DNA of 64,000 bases from Povalibacter uvarum (GTDB taxonomy: Bacteria; Pseudomonadota; Gammaproteobacteria; Steroidobacterales; Steroidobacteraceae). The position numbers and the translations under genes are program-made. This document shows positions 1-11,474 of the stretch, piece after piece. Numbering within the stretch: the first letter of the stretch is position 1; the number at the start of each line of letters is the position of its first letter. The notes below the pieces were generated by a model. The model made no database searches and was not told the DNA's origin. It was given only the letters and a program-made list of their open reading frames with translations. The stretch covers positions 744,001 through 808,000 of the forward strand of contig NZ_JACHHZ010000003.1 in NCBI RefSeq assembly GCF_014202975.1, given 5' to 3'.

Positions 1-1334
1 TGCAGGTCGCGCTGACCCAGCGTGGTGGGATAACCATTCAAAGGGATGAACGCGTTGAAGATCGGCGCTGCGGCTCCGGCCAGCGCGGAAATGTAAGTGC
101 GATACTGCGTACCGTACTGCAGCTGCTGCTTGGACGTGAGCTGCTCATCCGCGTAGAACGCGCCGACCAGCCAGTTCAGCCGATCCGTCTCGCCGGCGAG
201 GCGGAATTCCTGGCTCAGCTGATCGAACTCGGCAGAGTGGTTGCCATCCGATTCGCGATACCAGATGTCCGCTGCCGTGTAGTCGACGTCCTGGCCGTTG
301 ACGAATTCCCAGTTGCGCCAGCCCGTGACGGACGTCAGCGTTGCGCCGCCGAGCGCATTGAGGTCCCAGTTGATCTCCATCGACGCGCCAACGTCGGTCG
401 TGTCCTGATCGGTGCCGCGATTCAGGAACGCCGTGCGGTTGAAGGGATCGGGTGGATTCTGTGTTCCGGCGCCCCCGGCCAACGCGTTGATCGCGGCCAC
501 TGTCGGGCCGTTGAAGGTCGGTACGCCGCTGCAGCAATGCTCCTCGCGCTTCGTGTAGTCGCCCGTGAAACGGACTTCGAGCGCTTCGGAGGCCTGGAAC
601 AGCAGCTGGCCACGAGCCGTCTGCACCTTGCGATCGTTCTCCTCGTCCTCAGTCCGCGGGCCGGCGCCCGTATTCACATCGAGATAGCCATCGCGTTCGC
701 GTGCTGCGACGTAGAGACGGCCGGCGAGCTTGTCATTGAAGCCACCGTTGATCGATGCAGAGCCTTCCAGTGCGCCGTAGTTGCCGCCCGTGAGTTCGAC
801 ATCCGTGCCGAAGTCGAACGTCGGCTTCTTGGTGACGATATTGATGACGCCGGCAGAGGTGTTCTTGCCGAACAGCGTGCCCTGCGGGCCCTTCAGCACT
901 TCGATGCGCTCGAGCTCGCCGAGGTCGCCGAACGCGACGCCATTGCGTGGACGGTAGATGCCGTCGATGACGACACCGACGGAGGATTCGAGGCCGGGGT
1001 TGTCACCGACCGTACCGATACCGCGGATGCGGGCGGTCGTGCTGGCTTCACTCGACGTCGACGTCACCGTCAGGCCCGGAGCCACGATGGTGAGGTCCTT
1101 GATGTCCTTTACGCCGGTGTCCTGGAGCAGTTGTCCCGACACGGCGGTCACCACGATCGGCACGTCCTGCAGGTTCTGTTCGCGCTTCTGGGCAGTGACG
1201 ATGATGGTTTCGATGGAACGGCCGCCTTCGCCCTGTTGCTGCGCTTCCTGTGCAGAAACCGGCAATGCGACGGCGGTAGAGACAGCCAGCGCGGCGAAAA
1301 CCGCACGGCGCAGCGTAACGCTTCGATCGGTCAT
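1..1334 (-). CDS. TonB-dependent receptor, 3' end cut off by window edge
   Basis: Outer-membrane active transporter; only the first ~444 residues are present because the frame runs off the left edge without a stop. The reverse-strand reading begins with a signal peptide (MTDRSVTLRRAVFAALAVS..., cleavage near AQE), then the plug: TonB-box-like region IETIIVTAQKREQN, LQDVPIVVTAVSG, RIRGIGTVGDNP and the plug core RIEVLKGPQGTLFGKNTSAG-VINIVTKKP. Barrel strands follow. The ATG at 1334 is preceded on its strand by AAGGGGGATTC, a good ribosome site. This plug type is common in catabolic receptors of sphingomonads and Steroidobacter-like bacteria. The substrate cannot be told. A Cys pair (EEHCCSGVP, about residue 270) sits in an extracellular-loop-like stretch. 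Confidence 0.93.
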   Translation of the reverse strand, partial: MTDRSVTLRRAVFAALAVSTAVALPVSAQEAQQQGEGGRSIETIIVTAQKREQNLQDVPIVVTAVSGQLLQDTGVKDIKDLTIVAPGLTVTSTSSEASTTARIRGIGTVGDNPGLESSVGVVIDGIYRPRNGVAFGDLGELERIEVLKGPQGTLFGKNTSAGVINIVTKKPTFDFGTDVELTGGNYGALEGSASINGGFNDKLAGRLYVAARERDGYLDVNTGAGPRTEDEENDRKVQTARGQLLFQASEALEVRFTGDYTKREEHCCSGVPTFNGPTVAAINALAGGAGTQNPPDPFNRTAFLNRGTDQDTTDVGASMEINWDLNALGGATLTSVTGWRNWEFVNGQDVDYTAADIWYRESDGNHSAEFDQLSQEFRLAGETDRLNWLVGAFYADEQLTSKQQLQYGTQYRTYISALAGAAAPIFNAFIPLNGYPTTLGQRDL

Positions 1335-1658
1335 GAATCCCCCTTGGTAGTCCTCGACATGAACTTCGACCCACGCGCCCGTGCGATTTACAACTCGGTG
1401 CCTTTACGTGGTGGCGCGAAGGTTACTGATTTCGGTGAGCGAACGAAAGCGTTTTTGTATAAAAGCAACGCAAGCTGAGAACAAGCGTAATGACCGCAAA
1501 CGGTGCACTGGATCTTTTTGCAGATGCAGAAAAAATCGAGCTTGTTTCCTTGGTATCTTTGCGTCGCGCGTATCGGATTTTGCGACGCGATAAGAACACG
1601 CGCATCATTCACTTAACGGCTCTTTCTCACCGCCTGTAGACAATTCAAAAGACGCCCC
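1335..1658. other. AT-richer divergent intergenic region between the TonB receptor and sthA
   Basis: A 324-bp region with no credible gene; it must hold the promoters of both flanking divergent genes. It is visibly more AT-rich than its surroundings. It contains a possible -10 (TATAAA near 1458) and two weak inverted repeats: TTTTTGCA/TGCAGAAAAA near 1515-1535 and GCGTCGC/GCGACGC near 1561-1588. None is strong enough to name an RNA or operator. Confidence 0.5.
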
Positions 1659-3047
1659 ATGGAACAGTTCGATGTCCTCGTCATAGGCAGCGGTCCCGCG
1701 GGTGAGGGAGCCGCCATGATGGCGGCCAAAAATCACAAGAGCGTTGCGCTGATCGAACGACATTTCGAAGTCGGCGGTGGTTGCACTCACTGGGGCACGA
1801 TTCCGAGCAAGGCCCTTCGCCACGCGGTGAAGATTCTTCACGACCTGCGCCGCAATCCGTTGCTGCGCGAGTTCCGCGGGGCGAACCAGCTGACCTATCC
1901 GCAGCTGCTGGCGAGCGCGACGAAGGTTGTCGAATCCCAGGTCGCAAGCCGCCGGCGCTTCTACGAGCGCAATCGCGTCCCGATCTTTGCAGGCGAGGCT
2001 TCCTTCGTGGACGCGCATACGGTCGAAGTGCAGCCGTCCATGGGCAAGTCGCAGCGGATCAGCGCCGGCCATGTCGTCATCGCGTCGGGCTCGCGGCCGT
2101 ACCATCCGCCGGGGATCGACTTCTCGCACGAACACATTCGCGACAGCGATTCGATCCTGCGCTATCCCGAGCATCCGTTTGCGGTGACGATCTACGGCGC
2201 AGGCGTCATCGGTTGCGAGTACGCATCGATCTTCATCAACCTCGGCGCCAAGGTCACGCTGGTCAACACGCAGGATCGATTGCTGTCGTTCCTCGACGAT
2301 GAGATCGCCGAGGCACTGTCGTATCACCTCCGCGAGCAGGGCTGCGTGATCCGTCACAACGAACAGTTCAAGGCGCTCGAGGCACGCGAACGCGATGTCG
2401 TGCTGCACCTGGAATCAGGCCGGAAGATCAAATCGGATCTGCTGCTCTGGGCGAACGGCCGCACTGGCAACTCCCAGCAGCTGCAGCTCGATCGCGTGGG
2501 CCTGACCAGCAACACACGCGGCCAGATCGCCGTCAACGGTCACTATCAGACGGCCGTCGGAAACATTTATGCGGTCGGTGACATCGCGGGACCGCCGGCG
2601 CTGGCGAGCGCTGCGTACGTGCAGGGCTCGCATGCCGTGCAGCACATCCTGAATCCTTCGATCGAGCCGCATCGGCTCGAGATGGTCCCGAGCGGCATCT
2701 ACACGATTCCGGAGATCTCCTCGATCGGCAAGAGCGAGCGCGAACTGCAGGAAGAAAAAGTCCCGTACGAAGTCGGGCACTGCGCCTTCAAGAACCTGGC
2801 TCGCGCGCAGATGACCGATGAACGTGTCGGCATGCTCAAGATCATCTTCCACGCGGAAACGCTTGCAGTCCTCGGCGTCCACTGCTTCGGCGACGGCGCC
2901 TCCGAGATCGTTCACATCGGCCAGACCGTGATGGCCAGCCGCGACCTCAACAACATCCGCTACTTCACGAATACGACGTTCAACTATCCGACGATGGCGG
3001 AGGCGTATCGGGTGGCGGCATATAACGGGCTGAACAGGTTGACGTGA
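1659..3047 (+). CDS. sthA: Soluble pyridine nucleotide transhydrogenase
   Basis: Cytoplasmic FAD flavoprotein that moves hydride between NADPH and NAD+, usually draining excess NADPH. The 462-aa length fits SthA/UdhA. The N-terminal FAD site [15 protein letters not shown] is followed by [17 protein letters not shown]. In the related disulfide reductases this stretch carries a CxxxxC redox pair; here the second Cys is Thr, which is the SthA signature. A second Rossmann motif ([14 protein letters not shown], about residues 178-191) binds NAD(P). [15 protein letters not shown] closes the FAD domain, and a C-terminal dimerisation domain follows. The start is ATG at 1659 with only a weak ribosome site. 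It stands alone, divergent from the TonB receptor. Confidence 0.97.
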   Translation: MEQFDVLVIGSGPAGEGAAMMAAKNHKSVALIERHFEVGGGCTHWGTIPSKALRHAVKILHDLRRNPLLREFRGANQLTYPQLLASATKVVESQVASRRRFYERNRVPIFAGEASFVDAHTVEVQPSMGKSQRISAGHVVIASGSRPYHPPGIDFSHEHIRDSDSILRYPEHPFAVTIYGAGVIGCEYASIFINLGAKVTLVNTQDRLLSFLDDEIAEALSYHLREQGCVIRHNEQFKALEARERDVVLHLESGRKIKSDLLLWANGRTGNSQQLQLDRVGLTSNTRGQIAVNGHYQTAVGNIYAVGDIAGPPALASAAYVQGSHAVQHILNPSIEPHRLEMVPSGIYTIPEISSIGKSERELQEEKVPYEVGHCAFKNLARAQMTDERVGMLKIIFHAETLAVLGVHCFGDGASEIVHIGQTVMASRDLNNIRYFTNTTFNYPTMAEAYRVAAYNGLNRLT

Positions 3048-3230
3048 GGAAGAAGGCTGCGAGCTGGTGAGCCGCGAGCCAGAGCCGAAGACGCCTGGTG
3101 ACGCATTTCGTCTTCTCCTCTCTAGTGGCTTTCCACGCGCCGCTAGCCATGGACGCTTACATCCGACAGACTCGACGCCGAAATCTTGTTCTGGCTCGCA
3201 GCTCGTCGCTCGCAGCTACCAGCTTCTTCA
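3048..3230. repeat. Inverted heptamer-phased stem element between sthA and mscL
   Basis: The left arm (3050-3084, GAGC-rich) is largely complementary to the right arm (3189-3228). In the right arm GCTCGCA, GCTCGTC, GCTCGCA and GCTACCA follow one another with an exact 7-bp period; the left arm keeps the period only roughly. About 100 bp of non-repeated sequence forms the loop. The right arm ends just before the mscL ribosome site. It belongs to the family described for 11945, 31573 and 45771. Confidence 0.7.
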
Positions 3231-3246
3231 TCGGGAGTCCTCGCTC

Positions 3247-3651
3247 ATGAGCATCGTAAAAGAATTCCGCGAGTTCGCCGTCAAGGGCAACGTCGTCGAC
3301 ATGGCGGTCGGTATCATCATCGGCGCTGCGTTCGGCAAGATCGTCAGTTCGCTGGTGAGCGACGTGGTGACTCCGCCGCTGGGGTATCTGATCGGTGGTG
3401 TCGATTTCACCAAGCTGGCGATTACGTTGCCCGCGATGACGGAAGGGGCCGAAGCGGTGACGATCCGTTACGGTGTGTTCCTGCAGACCCTGTTCGATTT
3501 CATGATCGTCGCCTTCGCGATCTTCATGATCGTCAAGCTCATCAATCGGGTGCGACGCAAGGAAGAAGCTGCGCCGGCTGCTCCGCCAGCGCCGCCGCGG
3601 CAGGAAGTGCTGCTTGAAGAGATTCGGGATCTGTTGAAAGAGAAGAGATAA
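3247..3651 (+). CDS. mscL: Large-conductance mechanosensitive channel MscL
   Basis: Inner-membrane homopentameric channel that opens under membrane tension to release solutes during hypo-osmotic shock. It has 134 residues, the usual size. It shows the N-terminal amphipathic segment ([22 protein letters not shown]), the TM1 pore helix with the small-residue pattern ([21 protein letters not shown]), [12 protein letters not shown] at the TM1-loop junction, TM2 ([21 protein letters not shown]) and the charged C-terminal helix ([11 protein letters not shown]) after a Pro/Ala linker. The ATG at 3247 is used because it matches the family N terminus and has GGGAG upstream; an in-frame upstream opening from 3067 is only read through the repeat element. 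Confidence 0.97.
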   Translation: MSIVKEFREFAVKGNVVDMAVGIIIGAAFGKIVSSLVSDVVTPPLGYLIGGVDFTKLAITLPAMTEGAEAVTIRYGVFLQTLFDFMIVAFAIFMIVKLINRVRRKEEAAPAAPPAPPRQEVLLEEIRDLLKEKR

Positions 3652-3659
3652 GCCCGTCT

Positions 3660-3685
3660 GTCATGCCCGCGTACGCGGGCATGAC
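3660..3685. repeat. REP-like palindrome downstream of mscL
   Basis: A perfect 26-bp palindrome, GTCATGCCCGCG next to its own complement, between mscL and the convergent pepQ. It is a variant of the TCATTCCCGC palindromes at 24151, 28509, 37035 and 60663. It probably acts as a bidirectional transcription end or mRNA-stabilising hairpin, but it lacks a clear T run. Confidence 0.75.
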
Positions 3686-3709
3686 GACGAGCCGCTGGTC
3701 AAGCCAAGC

Positions 3710-5032
3710 TCAGGACAGTTTCGCGAACGCGTCGCGGGTGAGGTTCTCCGGCACGCCGGTCGTGCAGGCGACGTTGTCTTCGATGCGGATGCCGCCGTAG
3801 GGTTTGAAGCGCTCAACCTGCTTCCAGTTGATCTCGCGCGCGAACGCAGCGCTGCGCGCTGACTCCAGCAATGAGTCGATGAAGTAGAGGCCGGGCTCGA
3901 TCGTCACTACGAAGCCGGGCTCGAGCGTGCGCGTCAGCCGCAGATAAGGATGCCCGGGTGGCCGCGCCTTCTGCTTGCCGTCGATGTTGATCGTGAAGCC
4001 GGAGACGTCGTGAACCTGCAATCCCAGCAGGTGACCGATGCCGTGCGGGAAAAAGATGCCGGAGAGACCGGACGCGACTGCATCGTCAGGCGCGGTGGCG
4101 ATGATGTCGCTGTCTCGCAGCAGCTGCGCAATCTTTCTGTGGGCGCTCAGGTGAACGTTGGCGTAGTCGACACCGGGGCGAACTTCGTCGCACACCTCGA
4201 GCTGCAGCTTGTGCATGCCGTCGATCAGTGTCTGGAACTCGTCGTTGACCGTTGAGTACGTGCGCGTGATGTCGCTCGAATAGCCCGCGACCTCGCCGCC
4301 GGCATCGATGAGAAACGAGCGCGACTGCAAGGGCGCCACGATCTCCTGGTGCTGGTAGTGAAGCACCGCAGTGTTCTCGTTCAGCGCGATGATGTTCGGA
4401 TACGGCAGGCCGGCTTCGGTGTGCTGGCTCGCCCTCATGAACTCGATATGGATTTCATACTCCGAGGCACCGGAGCGGAAAGCGCGCTCCGCGGCTTTGT
4501 GGCCGCGCGCGCCGCGCAGTGACGCTTGCCTCTGGCACTCGAGCTCATATTCAGTCTTGCGTGCCCGTGGGTAATGCAGTCGATCCAGCAGCGTATTCGG
4601 GTTGCCGGCGGCGAAACCCCACTCCGAATACTCCGCCTGCCATTCGCCGATCAGCGCGCAATTCGGCAGCCGCGTGATGGGGCGACGTGCTTCGGACGCT
4701 TCCCGGATCACTTCGATGGAGAAGTGCTGCGCCCAGTAGTCGGTGGGCAGGGCGGGCGGCTTGTGCCAGTAGTCGTTCGGCTGCAGGAACAGCAGGCGGA
4801 TCGGCTTGGCCGGCTGATACAGAATCCAGCAATCGGGAGCATCGGTCAGCGGCGCCCACGCCTTGAAGTGCGGATTGACCTTGAAAGGGTAGGGCTGGTC
4901 GTCGAGGAACTGCATCCACAGGCGGCCGGAGTGAATCGCCAGCGAATCGAAACCGCAGGCCGCCATGGCCTCATCGGTTCGCGAACGCAGGGTCTGCAGA
5001 TGCGCCGGAAAAAGGGAGTCGAGGGTTGGCAT
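3710..5032 (-). CDS. pepQ: Xaa-Pro dipeptidase (M24B) PepQ
   Basis: Cytoplasmic dimetal dipeptidase that splits Xaa-Pro dipeptides. It has 440 residues from ATG 5032, like PepQ of enterobacteria. The pita-bread fold ligands are all visible: DAGGEVAGYSSDITRTY (two Asp), HGIGHLLGLQVHD (His), TIEPGLYF (Glu) and GIRIEDN (Glu). The N-terminal domain begins MPTLDSLFPAHLQTL. A TTG 30 nt upstream (5062) could add ten residues, but the ATG fits family N termini better; neither has a strong ribosome site. It lies 36 bp downstream of the hydratase-like gene and is probably co-transcribed with it. Confidence 0.95.
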   Translation of the reverse strand: MPTLDSLFPAHLQTLRSRTDEAMAACGFDSLAIHSGRLWMQFLDDQPYPFKVNPHFKAWAPLTDAPDCWILYQPAKPIRLLFLQPNDYWHKPPALPTDYWAQHFSIEVIREASEARRPITRLPNCALIGEWQAEYSEWGFAAGNPNTLLDRLHYPRARKTEYELECQRQASLRGARGHKAAERAFRSGASEYEIHIEFMRASQHTEAGLPYPNIIALNENTAVLHYQHQEIVAPLQSRSFLIDAGGEVAGYSSDITRTYSTVNDEFQTLIDGMHKLQLEVCDEVRPGVDYANVHLSAHRKIAQLLRDSDIIATAPDDAVASGLSGIFFPHGIGHLLGLQVHDVSGFTINIDGKQKARPPGHPYLRLTRTLEPGFVVTIEPGLYFIDSLLESARSAAFAREINWKQVERFKPYGGIRIEDNVACTTGVPENLTRDAFAKLS

Positions 5033-5068
5033 GGCGTTATCTCGAAGGAGTGCCGCCGGCAAAATGCG

Positions 5069-5938
5069 TCACGGCACGATATGGAGCGCAATTGTGCCCC
5101 AAGTTCCGTAGTCCGCGCTGCAGTGGCCGGGCGTTGCGGGAATCATCCGGCCCAGCGCGCCCGTCAGCAGAATCTGGCCGCTCTCGATGGGCCATCCCTG
5201 CTCGATCATCGTGTTCACGAGCCACAGGGCAGCCTGCCATTGATCGCCCAGCGCATCCCGCGCCTGCCCGCGATTGAGCTCCTTGTCGTCGCAGATCAGC
5301 CTGGGGCTCGCCTCGTTCGGATCGCGCAGATCGGGTGAAACGAAATTGCCGACGATGTAGGTCGCGGATCCGACGTTCGACGCGATGATGTCGATCGCCG
5401 TCAGCTCGGCCGGCGACTCGTAGTGCAGGTTCGGAAGCTCGATGGCGGGTGCGACGCCGTCGATGTGAGATCGCAGCTCCGCGATGTCATTCAGTCGTTG
5501 GCGAATCGGCGTGCCGACGCGCAGCGCGACTTCCGTTTCGATGTTGAGTCCGGGCCAGTCGGCGACGCGGATCGTCGCATCCGGATCCCTTTGGCCTTCG
5601 CTGAACAATACTCCCGCGACGGGCTGCGACGCGCGGAAGCGCGCTTGCGCCGCTGCGGAAGTCAGTCCTGCTTTGAACCCAGCCGGCTGCGCACGATTCA
5701 GTTCTCCAGTGAGCTCATGATTCACGACGCGCGTCTGAACGCGATACGCGCTCGCAATTGTCAATGTTTCGTCAATGCGATGAGGCAGCGGCACAGCGTC
5801 GTTGAGGCGGTGCGCTTGCGTGACCGCCGCCGCAACGCGCTGTTGCGGCGATGTGCACGCACAGAGCGCCATACAGACGCAGGCGAGCATCGCGATGCTG
5901 CATTCGAGGCTGGAATTCCGCACGTTTTCGCACTCCAT
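5069..5938 (-). CDS. 2-keto-4-pentenoate hydratase (MhpD)-family protein with lipoprotein-like signal
   Basis: 289 residues. From about residue 40 it follows the fumarylacetoacetase-fold hydratase/decarboxylase family: GFKAGLTS (Lys), GVLF, ETEVALRVG (metal-ligand Glu pair), APAIELP (third Glu), DIIASNVGSATYIVG and a C-terminal TG.LG segment. The active-site acids are therefore retained. Unusually for a normally cytosolic enzyme, the N terminus has a hydrophobic run ending in MALCAC-TSPQQ, which reads as a lipobox. It may thus be a membrane-anchored periplasmic relative acting on an unknown acid. Start ATG 5938 has a weak ribosome site; pepQ follows in the same direction. Confidence 0.8.
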   Translation of the reverse strand: MECENVRNSSLECSIAMLACVCMALCACTSPQQRVAAAVTQAHRLNDAVPLPHRIDETLTIASAYRVQTRVVNHELTGELNRAQPAGFKAGLTSAAAQARFRASQPVAGVLFSEGQRDPDATIRVADWPGLNIETEVALRVGTPIRQRLNDIAELRSHIDGVAPAIELPNLHYESPAELTAIDIIASNVGSATYIVGNFVSPDLRDPNEASPRLICDDKELNRGQARDALGDQWQAALWLVNTMIEQGWPIESGQILLTGALGRMIPATPGHCSADYGTWGTIALHIVP

Positions 5939-6108
5939 GGGGTTGTCTTCGCTTCGCGACGCCGGCCATCGATAGCGTTTTCAAACGTGAATGAAACGCT
6001 CTAGAATCCTCCGCCGCAATCGATGAGATTTTTTCGCTCGATTGCTGTTCGAAGTTTTCAACTCGCAATCGCATCTACGCAATCACATTCACTGGGGTAA
6101 TAGATCAC

Positions 6109-6417
6109 ATGAACACAAAGATGATTCTTGCTGCTCTCGCGCTGTCGCTCTCGCTGGCTGCTTGCGCGAAGAAGGAAGAAGCGGCTGACGCCGCCGCTGC
6201 CGCTGGTGACGCTGCCCAGGCTGCTGGCGAAGCCGCTGGCGACGCTGCTGCTGCTGCTGGTGATGCCGCTGCTGCTGCTGGCACCGCCGCTGGCGACGCC
6301 GCTGCAACTGCTGCTAGCGATGCCGCTGCTGCTGCCGGCGATGCCGCTGCTGCTGCTGGTGACGCTGCTCAGGCTGCTGGCGAAGCTGCCAAGGAAGCAA
6401 CGACTCCTGCTCAGTAA
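6109..6417 (+). CDS. Ala/Gly/Asp repeat lipoprotein
   Basis: 102 residues. The signal peptide MNTKMILAALALSLSLAAC ends in a clear LAAC lipobox, then KKEEA. The mature part is almost entirely AAGDAAA-type units of 7 and 11 residues (GDAAQAA, GEAAGDAAAAA, GDAAAAA, GTAAGDAAATAA...). This is expected to form a long Ala-rich helix with acidic residues at intervals. The pattern resembles small Ala-rich surface lipoproteins and LEA-like helical proteins, but no family is recognised. GGGG lies about 11 nt before the ATG. A strong terminator follows, so it is monocistronic. The repeats are written mostly with GCT/GCC codons, which makes the gene prone to slippage. Confidence 0.85.
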   Translation: MNTKMILAALALSLSLAACAKKEEAADAAAAAGDAAQAAGEAAGDAAAAAGDAAAAAGTAAGDAAATAASDAAAAAGDAAAAAGDAAQAAGEAAKEATTPAQ

Positions 6418-6448
6418 TGAGTCTGCTGCCTGAACCGGCAGCGATGGG

Positions 6449-6480
6449 ACGGGCAGGCGCAAGCCTGCCCGTTTCGTTTT
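6449..6480 (+). terminator. Rho-independent terminator of the repeat lipoprotein
   Basis: Perfect 10-bp GC stem ACGGGCAGGC / GCCTGCCCGT with a GCAA tetraloop, followed by TTTCGTTTT. It lies 32 bp after the lipoprotein stop codon. Confidence 0.9.
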
Positions 6481-6613
6481 GGGCGCTCGCAACAGGCCCC
6501 GTTTCGGAAAGCCCCGATCAATGTCCCGCTGGATACGCACGGTCGGTGAGGCCACAATAGCGCCTTCATCGAAAATGCGGCGGAGGCGGCGCAGGACGAG
6601 CCGTTAGACCCAA

Positions 6614-7135
6614 GTGCCAGTCACGATTCGCGACGCTCAGAACAACACGACCGATCGCACCTGGATCCAGAGACAGTATCCGGAGTACCTGGACGACCTG
6701 TCGCAGCTGAGCATGAACACCGGTGTCTTTCCGGCCGGCGGCGAGTACGGCGAACGCGAACAGGAGCTGCTCGCGCGCTGGTTCGCCGACGACAGCTCGC
6801 ATCCCCTCATTCTCCAGAAGAACGACAAGCCGATCGGCTTTGCGCTCGTGAGTCGTCCGCCCCGTAACCAGCGCGACACGATCGACTATCGGATGGCGGA
6901 ATTCTTCATCGTGCCGGCTCAGCGCCGGACCGGTGCGGGCCGCGACGCTGCAGCGCTGATCTTCAGTCGCTTCGCCGGCGCGTGGGAGATCACCGAGTTC
7001 CTCTACAACAAACCCGCGGTCGCTTTCTGGCGCTCCGTGGTGGGACAGTTCACCGGCGGTCGCTTCAAGGAACAGACGGTGCACGGCGAAGTCAGACAAA
7101 CCTTCACCACGAAGCACGCGTCCGCGCGGCGCTAG
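6614..7135 (+). CDS. GNAT-family N-acetyltransferase
   Basis: 173-residue putative acetyltransferase; the acceptor is unknown. The acetyl-CoA site is seen as AEFFIVPAQRRTGAGRDAAALIFSRF (GNAT motif A, Q/RxxGxG/A form QRRTGAG), preceded by strand KPIGFALVSR and followed by the NKPAVAFWRSV motif-B segment typical of GNATs. The start is GTG at 6614 (MPVTIRDAQ). It ends almost at the stop of the convergent ATP-pyrophosphatase gene (1-bp gap), so the two probably share a termination zone. Confidence 0.85.
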   Translation: MPVTIRDAQNNTTDRTWIQRQYPEYLDDLSQLSMNTGVFPAGGEYGEREQELLARWFADDSSHPLILQKNDKPIGFALVSRPPRNQRDTIDYRMAEFFIVPAQRRTGAGRDAAALIFSRFAGAWEITEFLYNKPAVAFWRSVVGQFTGGRFKEQTVHGEVRQTFTTKHASARR

Positions 7136-7136
7136 T

Positions 7137-7829
7137 TCACGCAGCCACGTTAGCCAGCTTGGCGAATCGATAGCGGACGCTGCCGTACTGCGGCGGCGCG
7201 ACGTAACTCTCGAAGCCCTCGATCCGATGCGCGACCGGATGGTCGAAGCACGGGCCGTCATAGACGAACGTGTGAAACTCGCCATTCTCGCCGCAGGCGT
7301 CGACACCTTCCGGCAGGTCAGCGATGAAGCGTGCGTTGTAGTCCCGGCCGCAGAACTCATCGCCCAGATAGCGTGAATCCGTGCAGACGACGGTCGCACG
7401 GAAACCAAGCCCCAGGACTTCGTCCGCGAGCTGCAGTCGATCGTTTTGCCAGAGCGGCAGCACGCACTTCATTTGCGCCGCGGAGCAGACGTGCTCTTCC
7501 CAGTCGCGGTGTTCCTGCAGATCGATGTCGCCGAAGATCGCGGTCCGGTGGCCGCTGGCATGCAGTTCCTTCAGCGCGTCGATGAACTGGGCCTCGTAGG
7601 TCTTCCAACTCGTGTTGCGCGTAACGAGCGCGCATCCGAGCGCTTCGGCCTGCCTGCGCATCAAGGCCATCGGAATCGCATGCGACCGGCTGCGCTCGCC
7701 CTGTTCGTCGAACATGACGAGCAGTGTGCGTACGTCATAGCCCTGGCGGATGGCGAGCCACAAGGCGAGGCACGAATCCTTGCCGCCGCTGAATGAGCAA
7801 ACTGCGGGATGGGAGACGTCGTGAAACAT
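7137..7829 (-). CDS. Adenine nucleotide alpha-hydrolase / diphthine-ammonia-ligase-like ATP-pyrophosphatase
   Basis: 230 residues. The N-terminal PP-loop SFSGGKDSCLALWLA binds ATP. GVDACGENGEFHTFVYDGPCF is the signature of the DPH6/MJ0570 family, and WKTYEAQFIDALKEL and IFGDIDLQEHRDWEE lie between. Archaeal and eukaryotic members amidate diphthine; bacteria lack diphthamide, so the bacterial substrate is unknown. The ATG at 7829 overlaps the 5' region of the divergent gene at 7872, so the two share a compact promoter region. Confidence 0.88.
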   Translation of the reverse strand: MFHDVSHPAVCSFSGGKDSCLALWLAIRQGYDVRTLLVMFDEQGERSRSHAIPMALMRRQAEALGCALVTRNTSWKTYEAQFIDALKELHASGHRTAIFGDIDLQEHRDWEEHVCSAAQMKCVLPLWQNDRLQLADEVLGLGFRATVVCTDSRYLGDEFCGRDYNARFIADLPEGVDACGENGEFHTFVYDGPCFDHPVAHRIEGFESYVAPPQYGSVRYRFAKLANVAA

Positions 7830-7871
7830 GTTTATGATCCTTCAGAGCTTCAGGTGACCGGTGCAATCCCG

Positions 7872-8324
7872 ATGAATCGCTACTGCGGCATCTTGCTGCT
7901 GTTGTTCGTTTTCGCTGAGACCGTGGCAGCGTCCGATCCGCGGGCTTGCGTGGCCATCGAGGACGCTGCGGCGCGGCTCGCATGTTACGACGCCGCGTTC
8001 GAACGTGCTCCAGTCGCTGCGGCGGGTGCGGCAACTACGGAGTTCGGCATGAACGACCGGTTGCGTCGTGAGAAGGACGGCGGCAGTCCCAAGGACACGG
8101 AGCCCGCGGAGATTTCGGCCAGTGTTGCGACGGCGAGCCGCAATCCGCAGGGGTACTACACGCTCGAGCTCGACAACGGTCAGCGCTGGTACGTAAGCGA
8201 ATCGGCGCCTGCCCAGGCGTTCAGGCAAGGCGATGTCGTGACGATCCGGCGGGCTGCCCTCGGGTCGTACCTGCTGACTCGCTCGCGCGGCGGCGAGTCG
8301 CTGCGGGCCAAGCGGATCGGGTAG
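7872..8324 (+). CDS. Small exported protein of unknown function
   Basis: 150 residues from ATG 7872. A signal peptide (MNRYCGILLLLFVFAETVAAS) is followed by DPRACVAIEDAAARLACYDAAF. This CxxIxDxxxRLxCYDxxF pattern is seen in many short periplasmic proteins, including some type VI secretion accessories. The C-terminal half (YYTLELDNGQRWYV...FRQGDVVTIRRAALGSYLL) looks like a small beta-barrel. An in-frame upstream opening from 7809 would put 21 residues before the signal, so the internal ATG is preferred. No neighbouring secretion genes exist, so no role is assigned. Confidence 0.75.
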   Translation: MNRYCGILLLLFVFAETVAASDPRACVAIEDAAARLACYDAAFERAPVAAAGAATTEFGMNDRLRREKDGGSPKDTEPAEISASVATASRNPQGYYTLELDNGQRWYVSESAPAQAFRQGDVVTIRRAALGSYLLTRSRGGESLRAKRIG

Positions 8325-8352
8325 CCCGGATCGGATGACCCGGATCGGATGA
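8325..8352. repeat. 14-bp tandem duplication between convergent genes
   Basis: CCCGGATCGGATGA occurs twice in perfect tandem immediately after the stop codon of the exported protein and just before the uvrA stop. A third, partial copy (GCGGATCGGG) forms the end of the coding sequence. It looks like a recent slippage duplication. Confidence 0.8.
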
Positions 8353-8354
8353 AC

Positions 8355-11213
<2,859 letters not shown>

Positions 11214-11474
11214 TGAAGCGTGGCGGCTCGCGGGTGCGGGATCGATCACTATAAGGGGATGTCGGAGTTGGGGGCAAAGGAGGGGTAATGAAAGGTCCAT
11301 CCCTTCAGATTCAGGGGAAACGATGTCAGTTCCTGTCCGGTTTTCGCGCGCGAGCTGATCGGAGGTCGCCCGGCGGCCATTCCTCAGCAAACCCGCCTCT
11401 AATTAGCCCTGTGCTCGTTTCGGTTGCCCGTCTAGAATGTGCGCCTTCGTCAATCCCGGATCAGGACTTCCCTC

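Noticed and set aside
237-1478. 413-aa plus-strand opening opposite the TonB receptor
   Set aside because: Antisense shadow: the minus-strand frame gives a clear TonB receptor with signal peptide and plug motifs, whereas this frame has no recognisable domain.
6128-6433. Leu-rich second-frame reading of the Ala-repeat lipoprotein
   Set aside because: Open only because repeated GCT/GCC codons read as Leu/Pro in the next frame; the frame with signal peptide and lipobox is the gene.
11214-11474. LexA (SOS) box between uvrA and ssb
   Set aside because: Expected by analogy with E. coli, but no CTGT-N8-ACAG or near match was seen in the divergent region.
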